Below are positions 18,172-26,568 of a stretch of 64,000 nucleotides of DNA, in pieces. The stretch lies in assembly GCF_018831085.1 (NCBI RefSeq), contig NZ_JAGPNM010000001.1, forward strand, positions 310,001 to 374,000. The letters run 5' to 3'. The notes under the pieces are model-generated. The model was not told where the DNA came from. It did no database searches and saw only the letters and a program-made list of their open reading frames with translations. Positions within the stretch are counted from its first letter, which is position 1, and each line of letters starts with the position of its first letter. The position numbers and the translations under genes are program-made. This DNA comes from Rheinheimera oceanensis. Its GTDB lineage: Bacteria; Pseudomonadota; Gammaproteobacteria; Enterobacterales; Alteromonadaceae.

Positions 18172-19611
18172 CTATAGCTGCAGCGCCTCACCATTTAAGG
18201 TTAGATCGAACTGATCAATCTGCGCCACATTCTCCAGCACGCCTATGCTGGCGGTCTGGTTAAACTGCACATGATGCAAACTGACACCGCTGATCGGCGC
18301 CCGCTCAAAACCACGCAGCAAAAACGCCCGCTGGGCTTTTTGCACGCGTAAATTGCTGATATGCAAATTCTTTACCTGCGGCAGGTGTTGGCCTGCATCA
18401 CCTTCTTCGTAGAAGAAGTTAATCACGATAGCGTCTTTTACTTCACCGATATCAATATCGCGGATATAGATATTTTCAATCAGGCCGCCACGTACCGAGT
18501 TGGTTTTAATACGAATGCCGCGCTCTAAATCCGGGCTGCTCATCCGGCAGCGGCGGGCGAAAATATTACGCGCCCCACCGGAAATCTCACTGCCCAATAC
18601 CACACCACCGTGGCCGGCACGCATCATACAATCCTGGATCACCACATTTTGTACCGGCGTTGCCAGGCGGCGGCCGTCGTTATTACGGCCGGATTTCAGT
18701 GCAATGCAGTCATCACCGGTATCAAACAAACAGTTTTCAATTAATACCCGGTTGCTGGACTCCGGGTTGCAACCATCGGAATTCGGCCCGTGGCTAACGC
18801 AGTTAACGCCGCGCACTATCACATCTTCTGACAGCACCGGGTTAATCAGCCAAAATGGTGAGTTACGAATGGTAATGCCTTCAATTAATACCCGTTTACA
18901 GCGGTATGGCTGAATAAACGGCGGCCGTAAGTAATTTTGCGCAAACACACGCTCGGCTACCGGCACACCGGCTTCGGCCATGTCAAACAGCGGCGTACGG
19001 GTGTTAGCTTGATCAGTTTTCGCGTCAAGCTGCCATGGGGTATGTTTCCATTTACCTTTCCACGGCCACCACTGCGTATTACTGCCATTACCTTCCAGAA
19101 TACCTTCGCCGGTTACAGCGATGTTTTCCTGCTCGAAGGCATAAATCAGTGGCGAATAGCCCATTAACTCTACACCTTCCCAACGGGTAAACACTGCAGG
19201 CAGGTAACGCTCTGGTTCAGGGTAAAACGATAATACGGCATCTTTTTGCAAGTGCAGGTTAACGTTAGATTTTAAATGCACCGGCCCGGTGTTAAAACGC
19301 CCGGCGGGTACCACTACACGGCCACCACCTGCAGCAGCGCAGGCGGCAATGGCAGCTTTGATAGCGTCACTGCTATCAATGCCAACTTTGGCACCAAATT
19401 CGGTAATAACAAAATCACTTTTGGCAAAGGTAGTAGGTGCAATAGCAGCAATAATGGCATCGGCTTGTTGCCAAAGCACAGCGTCGGCAGCATCACTGGA
19501 AGAGGTTGCAACAGCAGACACAGACGAGCAGCCGTTTAATGACCATAAAGATAAGCCGACACCTGCCAGGCCTAAGGTTTTTAAATGTTGTCGTTTTTGT
19601 CTGTCTGTCAT
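18172..19611 (-). CDS. Polygalacturonase, GH28 family, probable lipoprotein
   Basis: Hydrolyses alpha-1,4-galacturonan. The 479-residue beta-helix protein shows the GH28 signatures in order: NSDG (277-280), DTGDDCIALKSG (297-308) with the catalytic acids Asp279, Asp300 and Asp301, GHGG (333-336) and RGIRIK (364-369). The N-terminus has a signal segment ending in a possible lipobox at Cys28 (LNGC, atypical Asn at -2), so it may be membrane-anchored. Two copies of the LacI-type palindrome, one overlapping a promoter -35, lie 104-152 bp upstream. Whether it is exo- or endo-acting cannot be read from the sequence. Confidence 0.93.
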   Translation of the reverse strand: MTDRQKRQHLKTLGLAGVGLSLWSLNGCSSVSAVATSSSDAADAVLWQQADAIIAAIAPTTFAKSDFVITEFGAKVGIDSSDAIKAAIAACAAAGGGRVVVPAGRFNTGPVHLKSNVNLHLQKDAVLSFYPEPERYLPAVFTRWEGVELMGYSPLIYAFEQENIAVTGEGILEGNGSNTQWWPWKGKWKHTPWQLDAKTDQANTRTPLFDMAEAGVPVAERVFAQNYLRPPFIQPYRCKRVLIEGITIRNSPFWLINPVLSEDVIVRGVNCVSHGPNSDGCNPESSNRVLIENCLFDTGDDCIALKSGRNNDGRRLATPVQNVVIQDCMMRAGHGGVVLGSEISGGARNIFARRCRMSSPDLERGIRIKTNSVRGGLIENIYIRDIDIGEVKDAIVINFFYEEGDAGQHLPQVKNLHISNLRVQKAQRAFLLRGFERAPISGVSLHHVQFNQTASIGVLENVAQIDQFDLTLNGEALQL

Positions 19612-19702
19612 TAGTAACCTCTTTTTTTGGTGGCCACCGTTATTACAGTTACCGGCGCCTTTACCTTAATTTTTCAACTGAAGTAAGTTGGTTGCTGATA
19701 CT

Positions 19703-19730
19703 ATAATAACCAATTTGCCACCGGTGGCAA
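19703..19730 (-). promoter_or_regulatory. Polygalacturonase promoter overlapping operator 1
   Basis: The minus strand has -35 TTGCCA (19725-19730), a 16-base spacer and -10 TATTAT (19703-19708). The -35 is part of the perfect 16-bp palindrome TTGCCACCGGTGGCAA (19715-19730), so a bound repressor would exclude RNA polymerase. Confidence 0.7.
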
Positions 19731-19747
19731 GTGAATCGGCATTTTTT

Positions 19748-19763
19748 TTGCCAGCGGTAGCAA
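19748..19763 (-). promoter_or_regulatory. LacI-type operator 2 of the polygalacturonase gene
   Basis: TTGCCAGCGGTAGCAA, 14 of 16 matches to the perfect palindrome. Its centre is 33 bp from that of operator 1, about three helical turns, so two dimers could bind on the same DNA face. Confidence 0.7.
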
Positions 19764-19799
19764 AAAAGTTTGTCTGATTTAAAACCTGAATAAAACCGC

Positions 19800-20834
19800 T
19801 TAGTCGCTGCTACCGGCTACTCTGGCTGTTGACTCACGCACTACCAGAGTTGGCGCCACTTTTGCTGCAACGTTAGAGGCCGCTTTGTCGTTGTTTTCTA
19901 TCGACATAATCAGCTTACTGGTAGCCAGTAGCGCCATTTGCCGCACCGGCCTTTTTATGGTGGTTAATGCCGGTATCACCCGCGAGGCCAGCATATTGTC
20001 ATCAAAACCGGCTACCGATAACTGCTCCGGCACTTTAATCCCCAGGCTGTGTGCTACCTTTAATACCCCGGCGGCCATCTGGTCATTATTGGCAAAAATA
20101 GCAGTGGGCTTTTCTTCTGCCTGCAGCAGCTGGCGCGCACATTCAATACCGGTTTCGTAGGTATTATTACCTTCAATAATCCAGTCTGGCTGCAGTTTAA
20201 TGCCATAGGCCGATAGCCCGAGCTGAAAGCCTTCCATCCGCTCGGTTGACGATTTATAACGCTGCGGCCCGCTGATAAAGGCAATATGCTCATGCCCCAA
20301 CTGAGCAAAATAACGCGCCATTTCAGCAGCTGCAGCTCTGTCGTCTGACACGACTATGTGTTTGGCTTCATCCAACGCCACAGAGCTTAAACGTACATAA
20401 GCACTACCCGACTCTTTTAACGCCTGCGCCAGCGTTTCAGATTCCGACACCGGCGGCAATACGATAACGCCATCGAGTTTTGAGCGCTGCATAAAACGCA
20501 GGCAGTCCTGCAGCAGCGTTTCACTGCGATAGCGGCACGGATGTACTACCAGTTCGTAGCCCAGATTAGAACATACTTCCAGCACACCACGTTGTACGTC
20601 ATCCAGATAAAGCGCATCGGGGTTGTCGTAAATAAGGCCAAGCAGGTATGAACGGCTGGATGCCAGCCCCCGCGCCTGGGTATTAGGCGAATATTTTAAC
20701 TCGCTGATGACCTTTTCTACCCGGGTGCGGGTAGTGTCACCGACACTAAGCGAACCGTTAATAACCCGTGATACCGTGCGTTTGGATACACCGGCAATAC
20801 GGGCAACATCATTTATCGTGGCTTGTTTTTGCAT
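19800..20834 (-). CDS. LacI-family transcriptional regulator of the pectin island
   Basis: A 344-residue repressor-type regulator. The N-terminal helix-turn-helix ATINDVARIAGVSKRTVSRVING is followed by a hinge (SPNTQARGLASSRS) and a periplasmic-binding-like effector domain (IFANNDQMAAGVLKVA, VAGFDDNMLASRV). The start at 20834 lies 10 bp after the upstream IclR gene; in-frame ATG and GTG starts 9 and 27 bases further upstream are possible but have no better ribosome site. Its likely operators are the five TTGCCACCGGTGGCAA-like sites before the polygalacturonase, uxaA and the TonB receptor. The effector is probably KDG or a uronate (inference). Confidence 0.9.
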   Translation of the reverse strand: MQKQATINDVARIAGVSKRTVSRVINGSLSVGDTTRTRVEKVISELKYSPNTQARGLASSRSYLLGLIYDNPDALYLDDVQRGVLEVCSNLGYELVVHPCRYRSETLLQDCLRFMQRSKLDGVIVLPPVSESETLAQALKESGSAYVRLSSVALDEAKHIVVSDDRAAAAEMARYFAQLGHEHIAFISGPQRYKSSTERMEGFQLGLSAYGIKLQPDWIIEGNNTYETGIECARQLLQAEEKPTAIFANNDQMAAGVLKVAHSLGIKVPEQLSVAGFDDNMLASRVIPALTTIKRPVRQMALLATSKLIMSIENNDKAASNVAAKVAPTLVVRESTARVAGSSD

Positions 20835-20844
20835 AAGTCTCATC

Positions 20845-21630
20845 TTATTGACCACGCGCACTGTTAGCGACCAGTTGCGGCCTGTAAGTACAAAGTGCGA
20901 TATCGATCGCTGTTTGCTTTACGCTGGCGATTAGATCGGTTGGGGCTTTTTTGGCAAACAACACCAGTGGCCCGGTAACACCGACAGCAGCCACTACCAC
21001 CCCCTGGCTGTCGCGGATTGGTACCGCCAGACAGCGCACGTCGTCATGGTATTCCATATCGTCGCTAGCATAACCGCGTGCCAGTATCCGCTGCAACTCT
21101 GTTGTTAATTCATTTGGCTGCACCAGACTGTGCGAAGTGCGCCGCTTAAACAACCCGGCTTCGGCTAATGCCGTTAACCTGTCAAAATGATGAAATGCCA
21201 AAAACACTTTACCCGCAGCAGAGCAGTTAAAATCGGCTATGGTACCCGGCCTTGCGGCTAAACGTTGCGGATTAGGGCTATCGCACACTTCTACCAGCAA
21301 AGCGCCTTTGGCATGTGGTAATGCCAGATGGCAGCTTAAACCGGTAGTTAGCGCCAGTTGCTGCAGCATGGGTAAGGCTTGTTGCTGCAGGCGCTGCGAA
21401 CTTAATAAACTCAGGCCCATTTTAAACAACTGCGCCCCCACCAGATAGCGCTTGCCGTGTTTTTCCAGCACCTGCTCCTGGCACAGGGTTTGTAAAATGC
21501 GAAACGCCGTGGTGCGGGGTACCGCTAAACGCTGTTCCAGCTCGGTTAAACTCAGGCCCTGGTCCGACTCTGTCACCAGTGACAGAATGCGGCAGGCGTT
21601 GGCCAGATTGGGGATCACGTAGCTTACCAT
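20845..21630 (-). CDS. IclR-family transcriptional regulator, KdgR-like
   Basis: A 261-residue protein with an N-terminal winged helix (SLTELEQRLAVPRTTAFRILQTLC) and a C-terminal IclR effector domain (GTIADFNCSAAGKVFLAF, DDVRCLAVPIRDSQG). KdgR, an IclR protein, controls pectin catabolism in enterobacteria by sensing KDG, so a similar role is plausible here. It sits between the TRAP transporter genes and the LacI gene in what looks like one long transcript from kduD. A candidate palindrome near kduD (26237-26257) could be its site, but that link is not proven. Confidence 0.85.
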   Translation of the reverse strand: MVSYVIPNLANACRILSLVTESDQGLSLTELEQRLAVPRTTAFRILQTLCQEQVLEKHGKRYLVGAQLFKMGLSLLSSQRLQQQALPMLQQLALTTGLSCHLALPHAKGALLVEVCDSPNPQRLAARPGTIADFNCSAAGKVFLAFHHFDRLTALAEAGLFKRRTSHSLVQPNELTTELQRILARGYASDDMEYHDDVRCLAVPIRDSQGVVVAAVGVTGPLVLFAKKAPTDLIASVKQTAIDIALCTYRPQLVANSARGQ

Positions 21631-21688
21631 CGGTTAACTCCTGAGTTTAGGATCTGTTGAAAACCAAGTTGGTTAAGAAACAAACCGG

Positions 21689-22984
21689 TTAAAAGCCAAA
21701 CTGCTTTGGTAACCACTCACTGATTGCCGGCACATAAGTGACCAGCATCAGCACCACAAACATTGCCAGATATAACGGCATTAACGGCCGGATAATGGCT
21801 TCAAGCTTGGTTTTGGCAATAGCACAACTAACAAACAGCACACTGCCCACCGGCGGTGATACCAGACCGATAGATAAATTAAGTACCATCATAATGCCAA
21901 AATGCAGCGGGCTCATGCCCAGCTCTACCGCTACCGGCAGAAAAATGGGGGTAAAAATCAGCACTGCCGGGGTCATATCCATAAAGGCACCCACCAGCAG
22001 TAAAATCAGATTAATCATCAATAAAATTAACAGCGGATTTTCACTGATTGTCAGCATGCCGGCACTAATGGCCTGCGGAATTTGCTCGTAAGATAAAATC
22101 CATGACATAGCCGATGAAGTGGCAATAAGCGCCAGCACGATGGCAGTGGTTTCTGCTGCTTTCATCAAAATACCCGGCAGTTCAGTGGTTTTAACTTCAC
22201 GGTAAATGCCCACCGCCAGGATCAGCGAATACACCACAGCAATAGCGCCAGCCTCAGTAGCAGTAAATACGCCGCTGACAATACCGCCAATCACCAGAAA
22301 TATCATAAACAAGCTGGGGACCGCAGCAGCTACTTTTTGTACCACCAGCTTTAACGGCAAGCGAGCGCCCAATGGGTAGCCTTTTATTTTGGCGTAACCG
22401 GCACAGACAATCATTAACGACACGCCAAGCAAAATGCCCGGCAAATAACCGGCAATAAATAAGGCAGCAATGGATACACCACCACTGGCAATGGCATACA
22501 CAATTAAAATATTACTCGGCGGAATAAGCATACCGGTAGTTGCTGCGGCCGCAGTTACAGCAGCGCTGTAGTTTACGTCATAGCCCTGCTTTTTCATCTC
22601 CGGCAGCATAAAACTACCTATAGCCGAGGTTGCTGCTACGGCAGAACCTGAGATAGCACCGAAAAACATACAGGACATCACATTAACCAGTGCCAGGCCA
22701 CCCGGTAGCATGCCCACCAGCGCCATAGCGCATTCAATTAACCGCTTGGCAATGCCGCCACGGCCCATAATCAGCCCCGATAGCACAAAAAACGGAATCG
22801 CCAGCAGCGCAAAGCTGTTAATGCCACCGGCCATACGCTGTGCCATGGTAGTAACAGCGGGCATAAAGTCGATACTAAGCAACATAGTGGCCAGCGTTGC
22901 CAGGCCAATACAAAATGATATCGGCACGTTAAGCAGCAACAAGCCGAAAAACACCAGCAGTAAAACCAGAATTGCCATTTCCAT
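21689..22984 (-). CDS. dctM: TRAP transporter large permease (DctM type)
   Basis: A 431-residue inner-membrane protein with about 12 hydrophobic segments; the ion-coupled permease of a tripartite ATP-independent periplasmic transporter. Conserved DctM features are seen, including PISFCIGLA near the start, MFFGAISGSAVAATSAIGS and FMDMTPAVLIFTPIFLP. Its ATG overlaps the dctQ stop (TAATG). Placed with dctQ, dctP and kduI/kduD, it probably imports galacturonate or unsaturated galacturonides, taking the place of an ExuT or TogMNAB transporter. Confidence 0.95.
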   Translation of the reverse strand: MEMAILVLLLVFFGLLLLNVPISFCIGLATLATMLLSIDFMPAVTTMAQRMAGGINSFALLAIPFFVLSGLIMGRGGIAKRLIECAMALVGMLPGGLALVNVMSCMFFGAISGSAVAATSAIGSFMLPEMKKQGYDVNYSAAVTAAAATTGMLIPPSNILIVYAIASGGVSIAALFIAGYLPGILLGVSLMIVCAGYAKIKGYPLGARLPLKLVVQKVAAAVPSLFMIFLVIGGIVSGVFTATEAGAIAVVYSLILAVGIYREVKTTELPGILMKAAETTAIVLALIATSSAMSWILSYEQIPQAISAGMLTISENPLLILLMINLILLLVGAFMDMTPAVLIFTPIFLPVAVELGMSPLHFGIMMVLNLSIGLVSPPVGSVLFVSCAIAKTKLEAIIRPLMPLYLAMFVVLMLVTYVPAISEWLPKQFGF

Positions 22985-23484
22985 TAGTGTATCCCCTCTA
23001 CTACCGGCGTTGGTTTGTTACAAGCCATAAAATACAGCTGGCAAATACCATAAAACGCAATCAGCACACCCGACAGCGGTACAGCGATATAGATATAAGC
23101 CATTTTAATACCCAACGCGGCTGACATCTGGTTTAGCTCCCAGGTCAGTGCTACCAGGTTACCGCCACCAATAACCATTACGGCAATGGCAAAAATAACT
23201 ACCGATGCTGTTAACACCATTGCCAGTTTGTTTTGCAGCGCAGCATTAAAGCGACGGGTAACAATATCCAGCCCCAGATGCACACCGGTGCGGTAAGCAA
23301 ACGCAGCCCCTACCATACCGATCCAGATCAGAAGGGTACGCGACAATTCTTCCGTAACTGAACTGGGCGCGTTTAGTATGTAGCGCGACACAACCTGCCA
23401 GCACACCACCAGCACTATTGCGCCCATCAGCCCGGCCAGAAACCACTTCAGTAAGGTGTCAACAAGGTGGATTAACTTAGTCAT
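22984..23484 (-). CDS. dctQ: TRAP transporter small permease (DctQ type)
   Basis: A 166-residue protein with four predicted membrane helices, the small subunit that associates with DctM. The start at 23484 (MTKLIH) has TGGAGG seven bases upstream and overlaps the dctP stop by 8 bp; a longer frame begins 24 bases earlier but lacks a ribosome site. VVCWQVVSRYIL and LSRTLLIWIGMVGAAFAYR are typical of the family. Confidence 0.93.
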   Translation of the reverse strand: MTKLIHLVDTLLKWFLAGLMGAIVLVVCWQVVSRYILNAPSSVTEELSRTLLIWIGMVGAAFAYRTGVHLGLDIVTRRFNAALQNKLAMVLTASVVIFAIAVMVIGGGNLVALTWELNQMSAALGIKMAYIYIAVPLSGVLIAFYGICQLYFMACNKPTPVVEGIH

Positions 23485-24484
23485 CTTTTGCCTCCATTTG
23501 CGCGCCAATATCGGCTATTTGCTGTAGTAAGGGGCCAATATCGGTTTGTTGCAGGCTTTGATGAAACGGCGCAACCGCATCACGAAACGGCTGTTTATCC
23601 GGGTAAATTACCTTTACACCGGCCGCTTTTACGGCGGCCAGTGCTTCGTCTGATGATTGCTGCCAGGCTTCACGCTGGTAGACGATTGAATCATTAGCAG
23701 CGCGCTGCAGCCATTCCTGCTGCTGTGGTGTTAAATCCTGCCATACCGGCAGGCTGACAATCAGTACATCCGGCACTGAGGTATGTTCATCCAGGGTGTA
23801 GTATTTGCTTAATTCATAATGGCGCGATAAATAAAAACTTGGCGGGTTATTTTCTGCCCCATCTACTACGCCTTGCTGCAAAGCGGTATACAGCTCACCC
23901 CAATCTACTGGTGTGGCAGCACCACCTAACTCAGTAACCATCCGCACAGCAGTTTGGCTGGCCAGCACGCGGAATTTTTTGCCGCGTAAATCAGCCGGGG
24001 TATTAATTTCAGTATTGGTAGAGTAAAAGCTGCGGCTACCGGCGTCATAGTAGCCCAGGCCACGTAAACGCGCAGGTTGCAACGCCATCAGCAATTCAGT
24101 GCCGGTTTTACTGTTTAGCACCTGCCATAAATGGGCGTTGTCATTAAAAATATAGGGCACACTAAATACGCGCATTTGCGGTACAAAGCTTTCTACAGAG
24201 CTGGCCGATACTTTCGTCATTGCCAGGCTGCCAATTTGCAGCAGCTCAACTAATTCGCGTTCATTGCCAAGCTGGCCGCCGCTGTAGATCTCAATCCGCA
24301 TAGTGCCGTTGGAGTAGTGCTCAAGGCGCTTGCCCATCAGCACCATGGCTTTGTGTACTACATGCTCCTGATCCAGCGCATGCGCCAACCGTAAAGTGGT
24401 AATATCCTGCTGTGGCTTGCAGCCTGCCAGTAGCGCAAGGCTGGTCAGCAGCATGGCGCAAGCCTGCCGGGTGAAATTTTTCAT
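23477..24484 (-). CDS. dctP: TRAP transporter substrate-binding protein (DctP type)
   Basis: A periplasmic solute-binding component of 335 residues. The N-terminus is a lipoprotein signal ending LLAGC, so the protein is probably membrane-tethered, unlike most DctP proteins, which are soluble. Family features are seen: YSGGQLGNERELVELLQIGSL, KFRVLASQTAVRMVTELGG and VDGAENNPPSFYLSRHYE, which includes the usual substrate-contacting region. The start at 24484 follows AGGACGAG; the open frame extends 39 bases further up without a ribosome site. Its ligand is inferred to be a uronate or unsaturated galacturonide. Confidence 0.93.
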   Translation of the reverse strand: MKNFTRQACAMLLTSLALLAGCKPQQDITTLRLAHALDQEHVVHKAMVLMGKRLEHYSNGTMRIEIYSGGQLGNERELVELLQIGSLAMTKVSASSVESFVPQMRVFSVPYIFNDNAHLWQVLNSKTGTELLMALQPARLRGLGYYDAGSRSFYSTNTEINTPADLRGKKFRVLASQTAVRMVTELGGAATPVDWGELYTALQQGVVDGAENNPPSFYLSRHYELSKYYTLDEHTSVPDVLIVSLPVWQDLTPQQQEWLQRAANDSIVYQREAWQQSSDEALAAVKAAGVKVIYPDKQPFRDAVAPFHQSLQQTDIGPLLQQIADIGAQMEAKDD

Positions 24485-24566
24485 AACTCGTCCTACCCTG
24501 TTGAGTGACATATCTGAACGCATGCCTTACTCAGAAACAGCTGCCAGTGGCAGCGTAACACCAACG

Positions 24567-25409
24567 CTATTTCATAGCGCTGGCGGGAAATTTATCCATA
24601 TCGTGGTAATCCAGGTTTTCACCGGCCATGCCCCAGATAAAGGCATAATTACTGGTGCCGCAACCACTGTGAATAGACCATGCCGGTGACACTACCGCCT
24701 GCTCATTCGCTACCCAGATATGCCGGGTTTGTTGTGGCTGGCCCATAAAGTGACACACGCGCTGATCATCACCGAGGTTAAAATAGAAATACGCTTCCAT
24801 CCGGCGGTCGTGCTGGTGCGCCGGCATGGTGTTCCATACACTGCCGGGTTTCAGCACGGTTAAGCCCATTTGCAACTGGCAGGTTTGCACCACATCGTTA
24901 ATCATCAGCTGATGAATAGCGCGCTCGTTCGAGGTTTCCAGTGCGCCCATTTGCAGCACAGTGCAATTATCCATTGTCAGGTGTTTAGTTGGGTACGCAT
25001 GATGCGCCGGGGCAGAATTTAAATAGAATTTGGCCGGCTTGGCGCTGTCGCTGCTATGAAAACTTACCTCGCGCGCACCCATGCCAACGTACAGCGCTTC
25101 GGTGTTTTTCAGCTCGTAATCTGTGCCATCTACCGACACTTTACCGGTGCCACCAACGTTGATAATACCCAACTCGCGGCGCTGCAGAAAAAACTGCGCT
25201 TTAAGCGGCTCTGGCGCATCAAGTTTTACTGCAGCTTTTACCGGCACAGCACTGCCAACAATAACGCGCTCGTAATGGGTGTAGCACAGCACCAGTTTGT
25301 CAGCCTGCATCAGGTTATCTACCAGAAAATGCTGGCGCAGCTCGTCAGTGTCATAATGCTTTACGTCATCCGGATGTGTCGGGTAACGGCTTTCAAATAA
25401 AACAGTCAT
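24567..25409 (-). CDS. kduI: 5-keto-4-deoxyuronate isomerase KduI
   Basis: Converts 5-keto-4-deoxyuronate, formed from unsaturated galacturonate, into 2,5-diketo-3-deoxygluconate. The 280-residue cupin protein contains ESRYPTHPDDVKHYDT at the start, QRRELGIINVGG, and PAHQHDRRMEAYFYF holding the metal-binding His-x-His and Glu. Length and sequence are typical. It follows kduD by 27 bp. Its presence shows that lyase products of pectin, not only hydrolysis products, are catabolised. Confidence 0.97.
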   Translation of the reverse strand: MTVLFESRYPTHPDDVKHYDTDELRQHFLVDNLMQADKLVLCYTHYERVIVGSAVPVKAAVKLDAPEPLKAQFFLQRRELGIINVGGTGKVSVDGTDYELKNTEALYVGMGAREVSFHSSDSAKPAKFYLNSAPAHHAYPTKHLTMDNCTVLQMGALETSNERAIHQLMINDVVQTCQLQMGLTVLKPGSVWNTMPAHQHDRRMEAYFYFNLGDDQRVCHFMGQPQQTRHIWVANEQAVVSPAWSIHSGCGTSNYAFIWGMAGENLDYHDMDKFPASAMK

Positions 25410-25436
25410 AAAAACCTCAGTTAAAAAATAAATTGT

Positions 25437-26195
25437 TTAGCGCGCCAGCCAGCCGCCATCTACTGCCAGTACATGGCCATTAACATAATTACTGGCATGT
25501 GACGCCAGAAATACCGCAGCACCGGCTAAATCTTCCGGCTCACCCCAGCGGGCCGCCGGAATACGCGCAGTAATAGCTGCATTACGCTCGGTATCGGCCT
25601 GCAGTGCAGCGGTGTTGTCGGTACGGAAATAACCCGGCGCGATAGCATTAACCTGAATATTGTGTTGTGCCCATTCGTTGGCCAGTGCTTTCGTTACACC
25701 GGCAATAGCATGTTTGCTGGCGGTGTAAGCAGGCACAGTAATACCGCCGCTGTACGACAGCATTGAGGCGATATTAATAATTTTACCCTGCCGGCGCTTA
25801 ATCATCTGTGCACCTAAACGCTGGCTAAGTAAAAAAGCCGCGTCTAAGTTTACCGCAATGACTTTGTGCCATTCGCTCATCGGGAACTGATGCGCCGGGG
25901 CACGAAAAATAGTACCGCCGCAGTTCACCAGAATATCAACTGCGCCTTGCGCCAACGCCTGCTGCGCTAATTGTTCTACCTCGGCTTCGTTACTTAAATC
26001 TGCCGCTAAACCAATGGCTGCTCCGCCTTGTTCGGTGATCATTGCTACTGTGTCGCGGCTGCCTGCAACGGTTGAACTGGCACACAACACTTTGGCACCG
26101 GCCTGTGCCAGTGCTACAGCAATAGCCTGGCCCAAACCACGGCTGGCGCCGGTAACCAAAGCGGTTTGCCCGGCGAGAGAAAATAATGCTGCCAT
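25437..26195 (-). CDS. kduD: 2-deoxy-D-gluconate 3-dehydrogenase KduD
   Basis: Reduces 2,5-diketo-3-deoxygluconate to KDG with NADH. A classical short-chain dehydrogenase of 252 residues: nucleotide motif TGASRGLGQA, NCGG, catalytic Ser in ASMLSYSG and the YTASK motif. It ends with VLAVDGGWLAR, typical for KduD. CAGGAGG precedes the ATG. It is the first gene of the probable operon kduD-kduI-dctPQM-iclR-lacI and is divergent from the TonB receptor gene. Confidence 0.93.
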   Translation of the reverse strand: MAALFSLAGQTALVTGASRGLGQAIAVALAQAGAKVLCASSTVAGSRDTVAMITEQGGAAIGLAADLSNEAEVEQLAQQALAQGAVDILVNCGGTIFRAPAHQFPMSEWHKVIAVNLDAAFLLSQRLGAQMIKRRQGKIINIASMLSYSGGITVPAYTASKHAIAGVTKALANEWAQHNIQVNAIAPGYFRTDNTAALQADTERNAAITARIPAARWGEPEDLAGAAVFLASHASNYVNGHVLAVDGGWLAR

Positions 26196-26236
26196 AATGG
26201 CCTCCTGCGTTTAAATAAACGTTGTCATCACGACAT

Positions 26237-26257
26237 TTCGTTCATATATGGAACAAA
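26237..26257 (-). promoter_or_regulatory. Candidate operator in the kduD promoter
   Basis: Imperfect palindrome TTCGTTC-ATATATG-GAACAAA, centred on ATATAT and placed about 50 bp before kduD. It overlaps a possible -10, downstream of a TTGTTT -35. It differs from the LacI palindrome and is a candidate site for the IclR regulator; the assignment is speculative. Confidence 0.4.
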
Positions 26258-26389
26258 ACTAAAATTCGAAACAACTCTAAAATATCAATTAATCAATCAG
26301 TTAAGTCGCATTGGCGAGTTTTACTTACAAATTAGGCTGATTTTATTATCGCCAATAATTGACAGATTTTAGTTGATGGTGTTAGCTTT

Positions 26390-26405
26390 TTGCCATCGGT
26401 GGCAC
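26390..26405 (+). promoter_or_regulatory. LacI-type operator, distal site of TonB receptor gene
   Basis: TTGCCATCGGTGGCAC, 14 of 16 matches to TTGCCACCGGTGGCAA. It lies in the 373-bp divergent gap between kduD and the receptor gene; apart from the operators and promoters this gap holds no gene. Confidence 0.7.
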
Positions 26406-26422
26406 AAAATTGCAAGTTTTTT

Positions 26423-26438
26423 TTGCCACCGGTAGACA
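26423..26438 (+). promoter_or_regulatory. LacI-type operator overlapping TonB receptor promoter
   Basis: TTGCCACCGGTAGACA, with an intact left half, centred 33 bp from the distal site, the same spacing as at the polygalacturonase gene. Its TTGCCA could serve as -35, with TATAGG (26444-26449) as -10 after 15 bases. Confidence 0.7.
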
Positions 26439-26568
26439 AAGCATATAGGCTGAATACGAAACAAGCAAATCAACAGGGAGCAAAGTCACTTTGCTCCTGA
26501 AAAAACACAAAAAGCCGGGGCATGACTCAGGCTAAAACTACAAGTCAATTCAGGACGAGGTATATAAA

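Noticed and set aside
11198-21673. Recurring AAGTTGGTT-like motifs (for example 21665-21673, 19684-19692) as IclR operators
   Set aside because: Too short and not consistently placed relative to promoters.
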